Shown piece after piece: positions 20,526 through 28,261 of a stretch of 32,001 bases of DNA (positions are counted from its first letter, which is position 1; each line of letters opens with the position of its first letter). Made by a program: the position numbers and the translations under genes. The notes beneath the pieces are model-generated. The model searched no databases. It was not told where the DNA came from and saw only the letters and a program-made list of their open reading frames with translations. The stretch covers positions 1-32,001 of the forward strand of contig JAADIR010000090.1 of assembly GCA_013151245.1 (NCBI GenBank). The letters are read 5' to 3'. This DNA is from Chlorobiota bacterium. GTDB taxonomy: Bacteria; Bacteroidota; Ignavibacteria; Ignavibacteriales; Melioribacteraceae.

Positions 20526-20598
20526 ACTCTTTACTATACATTATTTTGCCATAAAAACCAAAAGGACAATACCTTTTATTTTGCCGAATCTCTACCGC

Positions 20599-21702
20599 TT
20601 AATTATCATTATTAAAAACAATTTCGACGTCCGACAAAGCGTAATTATAATTCGTTATGCTGATCCGAGCCGCAAGATTTTTCCCGATTGAACTGATTAT
20701 CTTTGCGTTTTCAGTTTCGGGCAGAGCGTGAACAATCGGTTTCCCTTGATCGCCGCCCTCGCAGATTCTCGGGTCAATTGGTATTCCGCCTAAGAAAGTC
20801 GCGTTCAAATCCTTAGCGAGTTTCTCTCCGCCGCCGCTGCCGAAAATATTGTAAGTTTTGCCTGTATCCGGCGCAATAAAATAACTCATATTTTCGATAA
20901 TCCCAAATACCGGAACGTTTACTTTTTCAAACATTTTCAATCCCTTTTTTGCGTCGATAAGAGAAACATCCTGAGGAGTAGTTACAATCACCGCTCCCGT
21001 CAAAGGAATAGTTTGGACGAGCGTTAATTGGATGTCGCCCGTTCCTGGAGGCATATCAAAAATAAGATAATCGAGTTCGCCCCAATTTACGTCGGTTAAA
21101 AACTGTTTGATTGCGCCGGAAGCCATTGGACCGCGCCAAATAACGGGGTTGTCTTCGTCAATTAAAAATCCAATCGACATTAATTTCACGCCGTAACTTT
21201 CAAGCGGCGTCATTTTGTTTGTTCCGGCTTCCTGATAAATTTTCGGATGACCCGAAATTCCGAGCATTAGGGGAATAGAGGGACCGTAAATATCGGCGTC
21301 AATCAATCCGACTTTCGCGCCGTCTTTAGCAAGCGCCACGGCAAGATTGACTGCGACTGTACTTTTACCGACTCCGCCCTTGCCCGAAGCTACGGCGATA
21401 GTATTTTTAACGCCGGGGATTATTTCAGCTCCCGTATGTTCGCGCTGCGTAACGTTGGAAATCATGTTCACTGATATTTCAATGTCGCCGCCGAATTCTT
21501 CTTTCAAAGCGTTAACGCTATCGGTTTTTAATTTATCTTTCAACGGACATGCGGGAGTCGTTAATTCAACGGAAACTTCAATTTTATTTCCGTCAATATT
21601 TATCTCTTTCACCATATTTAACGTAACCAAATCCTTATTAAGATCAGGGTCAATAACTTTGCTCATCGCTTTGAGAGCATTCTCTTTCGTGATATCGCTC
21701 AT
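20599..21702 (-). CDS. mrp: Mrp/NBP35-family P-loop ATPase with N-terminal MIP18/DUF59 domain
   Basis: N-terminal VIDPDLNKDLVTLNMVKEI; VASGKGGVGKSTVAVNLAVALA (deviant Walker A); LIDADIYGPSIPLMLG; IFDMPPGTGDIQLTL. Confidence 0.95.
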   Translation of the reverse strand: MSDITKENALKAMSKVIDPDLNKDLVTLNMVKEINIDGNKIEVSVELTTPACPLKDKLKTDSVNALKEEFGGDIEISVNMISNVTQREHTGAEIIPGVKNTIAVASGKGGVGKSTVAVNLAVALAKDGAKVGLIDADIYGPSIPLMLGISGHPKIYQEAGTNKMTPLESYGVKLMSIGFLIDEDNPVIWRGPMASGAIKQFLTDVNWGELDYLIFDMPPGTGDIQLTLVQTIPLTGAVIVTTPQDVSLIDAKKGLKMFEKVNVPVFGIIENMSYFIAPDTGKTYNIFGSGGGEKLAKDLNATFLGGIPIDPRICEGGDQGKPIVHALPETENAKIISSIGKNLAARISITNYNYALSDVEIVFNNDN

Positions 21703-21901
21703 CGTAAAATCCTTCGCTATATTGTTAAAAAAATAATCTTCAAATTTAATAATATTTTCATTAACTGATGATGAATAATTCCGGTTAGGAATTTGAAGTT
21801 GCTTTTATTTTCATATTCCATTGAATGAAAAACAATATTCGGATTGCTTTTTCAACGGATAACACGCTTCAATTCATAACGCAAATTGTTTTCCTAAGAG
21901 A

Positions 21902-21915
21902 ATTAAGTAGTCTAA
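21902..21915. promoter_or_regulatory. Degenerate copy of the putative DtxR-like operator
   Basis: ATTAAGTAGTCTAA shares ATTAAGTA and a CTAA-type right arm with the 16-nt element at 21955. Weak on its own. Confidence 0.3.
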
Positions 21916-21954
21916 AAACAAACCGGGATAAAATTTAATAAACTTGATAAATAA

Positions 21955-21970
21955 ATTAAGTATGCTTAAC
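21955..21970. promoter_or_regulatory. Putative DtxR-family operator upstream of the feo-like operon
   Basis: ATTAAGTATGCTTAAC; palindromic arms TTAAG-N4-CTTAA; identical 16-mer at 23658-23673; 27 nt before the regulator ATG. Confidence 0.55.
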
Positions 21971-21997
21971 TTATCGGCGGAATAAAATATTTTAAAA

Positions 21998-22666
21998 ATG
22001 AAATCAATATCGCAAGAAGATTATATTAAACGCATTTACAAAATGCAGAGCGGGAACAAAAGTTCGGTTGCTTCCGGGAGTTTAGCCATTGAGCTGGGAG
22101 TGTCAAAAGCGGCGGTTACCGATATGACAAGAAAGCTTGCCAAAGAAGGTCTGATAAATTATCAATCGTACAAAGGATCTTTTTTAACGCGGAAAGGAGA
22201 GAGGAAAGCGCTTGATATTATTCGCCGGCACCGGTTGTGGGAATTATTTCTGGTAGAAGCATTGAATTTAAATTGGGCGGAAGTTCACGACGAAGCGGAA
22301 AATTTGGAGCATTATACATCCGAATTCTTGATAAACAGAATTGACAAGTACTTAAACTTCCCTGAATTCGATCCGCACGGCGACCCGATACCGGACAAAA
22401 ACGGGAAACTTCCGAAAACGAGAAAAAGAATTCAATTGAGCAAAACGAAATCGGGAAAAGATTTTGTCGTTTGCAGAGTGGACGATAAAAATGCCGGCTT
22501 AGTTGATTATTTGGGAAAAGTTGGAATTGGAATCGGAGTGAAACTCAAAATAATCGAACGGTTGGAATTTGACAATTCCGTGATGTTAAAAATCAAAAAA
22601 AAAGAAATTGTTCTGAGTGAAAAGATAGCTGAAAAAGTTTTTGTCTCGGAGTTGAAAGATGAATAG
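21998..22666 (+). CDS. DtxR/MntR-family metal-dependent transcriptional regulator with C-terminal FeoA/SH3-like domain
   Basis: SQEDYIKRIYKM, LGVSKAAVTDMTRKLAKEGLINYQSYKG wHTH, RRHRLWELFLVEALNL, VHDEAENLEH metal-binding/dimerisation motif, DPHGDPIP. Confidence 0.93.
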   Translation: MKSISQEDYIKRIYKMQSGNKSSVASGSLAIELGVSKAAVTDMTRKLAKEGLINYQSYKGSFLTRKGERKALDIIRRHRLWELFLVEALNLNWAEVHDEAENLEHYTSEFLINRIDKYLNFPEFDPHGDPIPDKNGKLPKTRKRIQLSKTKSGKDFVVCRVDDKNAGLVDYLGKVGIGIGVKLKIIERLEFDNSVMLKIKKKEIVLSEKIAEKVFVSELKDE

Positions 22667-23672
22667 TCCGGTAATATTATTGCTGTTGGGCGTTTTGATT
22701 CTTGCGCTCCCTGTATTTCTTTTCCATCCGAAAAAAGGATTGATCGCGCTGCTAAAAAGATATAATAGAGACGCCGAAAAGGAAAAGATTGAAAATGCGT
22801 TGAAACATATTTACGACTGCGAGTATAGAGAGCATTACTGTTCGCTTGAAAGTATTGCCGGAAACCTCGGCGTTACTTCCGATAAATCGTCCTCAATTTT
22901 CGACGATCTGGAGAAACGGAATTTGGCTTTAACCGGCAACGAAGGAATTAAACTAACCGCCGAGGGAAGAGATTACGCGTTGCGTCTTGTCCGCATTCAC
23001 AGATTGTGGGAAAGATATTTGGCGGACGAGACCGGAGTCGATCCGGATCAATGGCATATAGACGCTGAAGAAAAAGAACATGACTTAGTCGATAGCGCAA
23101 ATGAAATTGCCGAGAAAATCGGAAATCCCGTCGTCGATCCTCACGGCGATCCTATTCCGGATAAGGACGGGCAGATATTCAAACTCGAAGGTAAAAGTCC
23201 GCTTGACCTTGAACGGGGCGAGATTGCCAAAATTGTTCATATTGAAGACGAGCCCGATTCTATTTACGCGCAGCTGATGGCGCAGGGTTTATACAAAGGA
23301 ATGCAAATCCAAATTGTCGAAAAAAACGACGGTAAAATTGTTTTTTCAGCCGATGGAAAGGAAGTTGTTTTGGCTTCTTCTTTTGCAAATAATTTAACGG
23401 TTGCGCCAATTACCGCGAAAGAGGAAATTAAGGAATCATTTCAAACGCTCGATTTGCTCGAAGAGAATCAAGAAGCGGAAGTCGTCGGATTTTCGGGGAG
23501 AATAAGGGGACAGCAAAAGAGGCGTTTAATGGATTTGGGAATTATTCCGGGCACGAAAATTAAAGCGCTCCTAAAATCCCCATTCAATGATCCGGTTGCA
23601 TATTTGATTAGAGGGACTACAATTGCATTGAGAAAAGATCAGTCGGAAGGAATATTTATTAAGTATGCTTAA
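22659..23672 (+). CDS. Membrane-anchored DtxR-like protein with C-terminal FeoA domains
   Basis: N-terminal TM (SPVILLLLGVLILALPVFLF); DtxR-like wHTH (YCSLESIAGNLGVTSDKSSSIFDDLEKRNLALTGNEGIKLTAEG); RIHRLWERYLADETGVDPDQWHIDAEEKEH; DPHGDPIPDKDG; an SH3-like segment; then a second FeoA-type segment (EAEVVGFSGRIRGQQKRRLMDLGIIPGTKIKALLKSPFNDPVAYLIRGTTIALRKDQSEGIFI). Confidence 0.88.
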   Translation: MNSPVILLLLGVLILALPVFLFHPKKGLIALLKRYNRDAEKEKIENALKHIYDCEYREHYCSLESIAGNLGVTSDKSSSIFDDLEKRNLALTGNEGIKLTAEGRDYALRLVRIHRLWERYLADETGVDPDQWHIDAEEKEHDLVDSANEIAEKIGNPVVDPHGDPIPDKDGQIFKLEGKSPLDLERGEIAKIVHIEDEPDSIYAQLMAQGLYKGMQIQIVEKNDGKIVFSADGKEVVLASSFANNLTVAPITAKEEIKESFQTLDLLEENQEAEVVGFSGRIRGQQKRRLMDLGIIPGTKIKALLKSPFNDPVAYLIRGTTIALRKDQSEGIFIKYA

Positions 23673-23673
23673 C
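23658..23673. promoter_or_regulatory. Second copy of the putative operator, overlapping the stop codon of the preceding gene, upstream of feoB
   Basis: ATTAAGTATGCTTAAC, exact copy of 21955-21970; ends 8 nt before the feoB G-domain ATG at 23682. Confidence 0.5.
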
Positions 23674-23681
23674 AAAATTAT

Positions 23682-24497
23682 ATGACAACACAAACAGAAT
23701 CAAATTGCGTAAACTGTCCGGTTCACAATGCCGCCCATCTTAAAAAGCTCGGCGTTAATATGAGCGATTATGATTATCTGGTTGCGCTTGCCGGAAATCC
23801 GAACACCGGGAAAAGCACGGTTTTTAATTCTTTAACGGGATTAAAACAGCACACGGGCAATTGGCCCGGAAAAACCGTTACGCGCGCCGAGGGCGGTTTC
23901 GAATACGATAACTCGAAATTTAAAATAATTGATCTGCCGGGGACGTATTCGCTCCTTTCAACGAGTAAAGACGAGGAAGTTGCGCGTAATTTTATTTTAT
24001 TCGGTCAGCCGGATGTAACGGTAATTGTTGTTGACGCAACGCGTCTTGAAAGAAATTTAAATTTAACTCTGCAAGTTCTTGAGATAACGGATAATGCGGT
24101 GCTCTGCCTGAATTTGATGGACGAAGCCGAAAGAAATAACGTTGAAGTTGACGCGCGAACGCTTTCTAAAATGCTGGGGATACCGGTAGTCCCGACTTCT
24201 GCGCGGACAAAAGAGGGGATTGACAATTTACTGAGAAGCATTAAAGAAGTTGCGACGGGCGAATACGTCTGCAAACCCCGAAAAGTAAAAAAAATGAATA
24301 GAAAATATCAGCGCGCCGTTGATACGCTTGTTGAAGATCTGAATAAAAATTTCACTAATCTTAAAAATCCGCGGTGGATTGCTATGCGTTTGCTTGAAGG
24401 AGATCAAAGTATTATCAACGCGTTGGAAGACGGTTCGCTGACTGCTGAAACGGAAAAAACAATTTCCGAAAATAACAAATTTGTCGAGAATAGATGA
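23682..24497 (+). CDS. feoB: FeoB-type GTPase domain (separate ORF)
   Basis: [32 protein letters not shown] (G1/G2), DLPGTYSL (G3), NLMD (G4), SARTKEG (G5); ends in TGA at 24495-24497 before the permease region. Confidence 0.92.
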   Translation: MTTQTESNCVNCPVHNAAHLKKLGVNMSDYDYLVALAGNPNTGKSTVFNSLTGLKQHTGNWPGKTVTRAEGGFEYDNSKFKIIDLPGTYSLLSTSKDEEVARNFILFGQPDVTVIVVDATRLERNLNLTLQVLEITDNAVLCLNLMDEAERNNVEVDARTLSKMLGIPVVPTSARTKEGIDNLLRSIKEVATGEYVCKPRKVKKMNRKYQRAVDTLVEDLNKNFTNLKNPRWIAMRLLEGDQSIINALEDGSLTAETEKTISENNKFVENR

Positions 24498-25909
24498 ATA
24501 ACGTAAAAGAAATAGTGAACAAAGCAAACGTTCTTCGGTGGGAACTCGGAGAAAATTTTCACGATTCGCTAATTGAAGCGATTTACAAAGAAGCGGAAAC
24601 TATCTCAAAAGAAACGGTAAAGTTTAAGGGCGAAAATTATTCGTTTAGTCTTGATAGAACAATTGATAAGTATGTTACCAGCAGGCTATACGGTTTTCCG
24701 ATTATGCTTATTCTCCTTGCGCTTGTATTTTGGATTACAATTATCGGCGCTAATTATCCGTCGCAATTTCTTTCCACTCTCTTGCTCGACAAACTTCATC
24801 CGGTTTTGAAAGATTTTGCGCTCGGAGTTGGAGCGCCTTTTTGGCTGGTGGGACTTTTGATTGACGGCGGGTATCTAGCCACTGTTTGGGTAATTGCGGT
24901 AATGCTTCCGCCGATGGCGATTTTCTTTCCTCTTTATACGCTGTTGGAAGATTTCGGTTATCTGCCGCGAGTGGCGTTTAACATGGATCGTCTTTTTAAA
25001 AAAGTGGGAGCGCACGGAAAACAAGCTCTCACAATGAGTATGGGATTCGGCTGCAACGCCGCGGGCGTCGTTGCGGCAAGGGTAATAGACAGTCCGCGCG
25101 AACGTTTGATTGCGATAATCACAAATAATTTTTCGCTTTGCAACGGACGCTGGCCCACGCAGATTTTAATAGCGTCAATATTTGTCGGCGCTCTCGTGCC
25201 TGCGCAATTGGCTGGAATCGTTTCCGCGCTTGCCGTTGTTTCGGTTGCGCTGCTCGGAGTTTTCCTAAGTTTAGCGGTTTCGTGGGGACTTTCGCGAACG
25301 GTTCTTCAAGGCGAGGTCTCGTCTTTTAGTTTGGAGCTTCCTCCTTACAGACCGCCGAGAATTTTGCAAACAATCTACACTTCGCTTATTGATAGAACGC
25401 TTATTGTTCTTTGGCGCGCCGTTATTTTTGCATTTCCCGCGGGGCTTGTTATCTGGTCGGTTGCAAACATTACAATCGGCGGAGAACCTTTAGCTTCCTA
25501 CATAATAAATTTCTTTGATCCCGTCGGGATATTAATCGGTTTAAATGGAATTATTTTACTCGGGTTCGTCATCGCCATTCCCGCTAATGAAATTGTAATA
25601 CCGACGATACTTATGCTAACGGTATTGTTCACCGGTTCCGCCGCCGGTCACGAAAACGGCGTTCTTTTCGAACTCGATTCGCTCAAAGATACGGAACAAC
25701 TTCTGCGTCTCGGAGGATGGACGCTTCTTACGGCGGTGAACGTAATGCTCTTTAGTTTGATTCACAATCCATGCTCGACGACAATTTACACAATCTACAA
25801 AGAAACGGGAAGCTTGAAATGGACGCTTCTTTCAACATTTCTTCCCGTGGGAATGGGATTAATGCTAACATTTTTTGTCGCCCAAATCTGGAGAATATTT
25901 TCCGGATAA
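24494..25909 (+). CDS. feoB: FeoB-type membrane permease domain (separate ORF)
   Basis: [71 protein letters not shown] and [21 protein letters not shown], the FeoB gate motifs; many TM segments; ATGA overlap with the preceding ORF. Confidence 0.92.
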   Translation: MNNVKEIVNKANVLRWELGENFHDSLIEAIYKEAETISKETVKFKGENYSFSLDRTIDKYVTSRLYGFPIMLILLALVFWITIIGANYPSQFLSTLLLDKLHPVLKDFALGVGAPFWLVGLLIDGGYLATVWVIAVMLPPMAIFFPLYTLLEDFGYLPRVAFNMDRLFKKVGAHGKQALTMSMGFGCNAAGVVAARVIDSPRERLIAIITNNFSLCNGRWPTQILIASIFVGALVPAQLAGIVSALAVVSVALLGVFLSLAVSWGLSRTVLQGEVSSFSLELPPYRPPRILQTIYTSLIDRTLIVLWRAVIFAFPAGLVIWSVANITIGGEPLASYIINFFDPVGILIGLNGIILLGFVIAIPANEIVIPTILMLTVLFTGSAAGHENGVLFELDSLKDTEQLLRLGGWTLLTAVNVMLFSLIHNPCSTTIYTIYKETGSLKWTLLSTFLPVGMGLMLTFFVAQIWRIFSG

Positions 25910-25997
25910 ATCTCGACCGGAATAATCTATCAAAAAACCACAAATCCAATAAACCCTTTAACAATAAAGCGAAGACTAAAAAATAAGAAGTAAAAAC

Positions 25998-26039
25998 CAT
26001 TAACCAATGACTATTGACCATTGACTATTAACAATTCAC
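25998..26039. repeat. Heptanucleotide tandem array, 6 units (consensus YATTGAC)
   Basis: CATTAAC CAATGAC TATTGAC CATTGAC TATTAAC AATTCAC, contiguous 7-nt period. Confidence 0.75.
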
Positions 26040-26051
26040 AAAATCCAAAAA

Positions 26052-26086
26052 ATTGTTCATTGTTCATTATTAATTGTTCATTGCTT
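26052..26086. repeat. Heptanucleotide tandem array, 5 units (consensus ATTGTTC), opposing orientation
   Basis: ATTGTTC ATTGTTC ATTATTA ATTGTTC ATTGCTT; runs over the dCMP deaminase stop codon (TGA, minus strand, 26078-26080). Confidence 0.7.
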
Positions 26087-26608
26087 TTCTTCGTCTAATT
26101 TATCCGCGTCAATTATTTTTGCCGATGAAAAACTTTCTAAATCGTAATCAATAAGCTTTTCCGGCATTGGCAGTCTTCTAACTTTTACGTTCGACGCTTC
26201 GAAAAACTCCTCGGCTTTTGTATTGTGATATTCAGAAAACACAACTACTTCCCTAACTCCCGCGGCAATCAGAGCCTTTGTGCAATTTGTGCACGGCATA
26301 TTCGTTACGTATGCGGTTGCGCCATTTGTAGAAGTTCCGTGCGCGGCGCATTGGATAAGCGCGTTCATTTCCGCGTGAATAGTGCGGATACAGTGGTTCT
26401 CAACAATCATGCAGCCAACGTCGTAGCAGTGCGGCTGTCCGGGCAGCGAACCGTTGTAGCCGGTTGATAAGATTTGTTTGTCTTTAACAAGAACGCATCC
26501 GACGTGCATTCTGGGGCAAGTTGCGCGCTCGGAGACGAGCATTGCCATTTTTAAAAAATATTGATCCCAACTCGGACGGTTTCTTTTTGTTTTTTCCATA
26601 TTATTCAA
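26078..26608 (-). CDS. Deoxycytidylate (dCMP) deaminase / ComEB-like
   Basis: RPSWDQYFLKMAMLVSERATCPRMHVGCVLVKD, GYNGSLPGQPHC, TIHAEMNALIQCA, MPCTNCTKALIAAGV zinc motifs. Confidence 0.95.
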   Translation of the reverse strand: MNNMEKTKRNRPSWDQYFLKMAMLVSERATCPRMHVGCVLVKDKQILSTGYNGSLPGQPHCYDVGCMIVENHCIRTIHAEMNALIQCAAHGTSTNGATAYVTNMPCTNCTKALIAAGVREVVVFSEYHNTKAEEFFEASNVKVRRLPMPEKLIDYDLESFSSAKIIDADKLDEEKQ

Positions 26609-26659
26609 TTTTATCTAAAAACATTATTTTAACAATTGACAAATATAGGATGAGAGGAG

Positions 26660-28261
26660 TTGAAAAAAAAATATAAGCTTTTTGCCAACGGAAATATTTA
26701 TACTGTAAATAAAATTAACCCTAAAGCGGAAGCTGTTGTAACGGGAAATGGAAAAATTGAATTCGCGGGAAATTTATCCGACGCAAAAAAGCGACTCGGT
26801 TTTTCAAATTACGAATTTATTGATTTGCGCGGCTCCACAATGCTCCCGGGATTTATCGATTCGCATCTTCATCTTTTAATCGGCGCAAGATATCTTACAA
26901 ACATCAATCTTTCCGAAGCGATTGATAAAAAATCATTCCAAAGGATTATAAGAGAATTCACAGATGAAAATAAGTTCGAGTGGTATCTTGGAGGAAATTG
27001 GAACGAGGAAAATTTTTCCGGCGGAAAATATCCGGATAAAAGTTGGATCGACGAAGTAATCCCCGACGTTCCGGTTTTCTTAACAAAAAGCGATCTTCAC
27101 ATGGGATTGGCAAACGCCGCCGCGCTTAGAATGGCAAATATTTCCGAGAAGACAAAAAACCCGCCCGGCGGAATAATTGAACGACATGGAGAAACCGGCA
27201 AGCCTACGGGAATATTGAAAGATAACGCAATGAGACTAATTCTCGATTTAGTTCCGCAGGAAAATGACGAAGAAAGAAAAAAAAATATTCTCAAAGGAAT
27301 GAAGTTTCTTAATTCGTTCGGAGTAACTTCCGCGCATGATTTAGCGATGGAAAATTATTTTCATAATTATGAGGAATTATTTTATGAAAATAAATTATCT
27401 TTACGAATCAATTATATCCCTTTAATCGAATCAGTAGAAAAATTTTCAAGATTTAAAATTAGCGGCGAAAAATACAATCACTTTTTGAAGCGGATTGCGT
27501 TGAAGTCTTTTGCGGACGGTTCGCTCGGTTCTTCCACCGCATGGTTTTTCGACGGTTATTTTGACGAGCGGGAAAACAGAGGATTGTCGTCGGAAATTTT
27601 TAGCGGCGGAGCGCTAAAGAAATTAGCTGTTAATGCCGATAATTATAATATAAATTTATTAATTCATGCAATCGGCGACCGCGCGAATCACGAGATCGTA
27701 AATTTATATGAGGAGATGAATAGAATTAACGGGGGAAAAGAACGGCGAAACAGAATCGAACACTGTCAGCATATCGCTGAAAGCGATTTTATCCGATTTG
27801 CCGAGAATAAGATAATAGCTTCAATGCAGCCGTATCATTTGGCGTTTGACGGGAGTTGGTGCGAGAGAAAGATTGGGAAGGAAAGATTAAAAAATACATT
27901 CCCGATTTCCTCCCTTGCAAAAAGAAATGTAAAATTAATATTCGGCAGCGATTGGCCCGTTGTCGAGCCTTCGCCGTTAAAGGGAATTGCAGCGGCGGCA
28001 ACGCGAAAATTGGAGAGCTCGGATTTATCATTTATAAATAAAGAGAAAATTTCAGTGATGCAAGCAGTTGAAGCTTATACGATTAATGCCGCTTTTGCCG
28101 AATATGAAGAAAAATTTAAAGGGTCGATTGAAGTTGGGAAATTTGCCGACTTTGTGATTTTGGACCGAGATATTTTTCACATTAATCCGGACGGGATTAA
28201 AAAAACTCACGTCGAAGCGGTCGTTCTCAACGGGAAATTAACGACAGAAGGGAATATATGA
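26660..28261 (+). CDS. Amidohydrolase family protein (YtcJ-like); 5' end uncertain
   Basis: LRGSTMLPGFIDSHLHLL, HAIGDRANHEIVNLYEE, RIEHCQHI, IFGSDWPVVEPSPL, KFADFVILDRDIF. The start is called as TTG. Confidence 0.9.
   Translation: MKKKYKLFANGNIYTVNKINPKAEAVVTGNGKIEFAGNLSDAKKRLGFSNYEFIDLRGSTMLPGFIDSHLHLLIGARYLTNINLSEAIDKKSFQRIIREFTDENKFEWYLGGNWNEENFSGGKYPDKSWIDEVIPDVPVFLTKSDLHMGLANAAALRMANISEKTKNPPGGIIERHGETGKPTGILKDNAMRLILDLVPQENDEERKKNILKGMKFLNSFGVTSAHDLAMENYFHNYEELFYENKLSLRINYIPLIESVEKFSRFKISGEKYNHFLKRIALKSFADGSLGSSTAWFFDGYFDERENRGLSSEIFSGGALKKLAVNADNYNINLLIHAIGDRANHEIVNLYEEMNRINGGKERRNRIEHCQHIAESDFIRFAENKIIASMQPYHLAFDGSWCERKIGKERLKNTFPISSLAKRNVKLIFGSDWPVVEPSPLKGIAAAATRKLESSDLSFINKEKISVMQAVEAYTINAAFAEYEEKFKGSIEVGKFADFVILDRDIFHINPDGIKKTHVEAVVLNGKLTTEGNI

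Noticed and set aside
25771-26021. Short ORFs on both strands at the feoB 3' end
   Set aside because: Overlap the feoB permease end and the heptad repeat array; no domain evidence.
25998-26086. CRISPR array interpretation of the short repeats
   Set aside because: Units are contiguous 7-mers without spacers and no cas genes are present.
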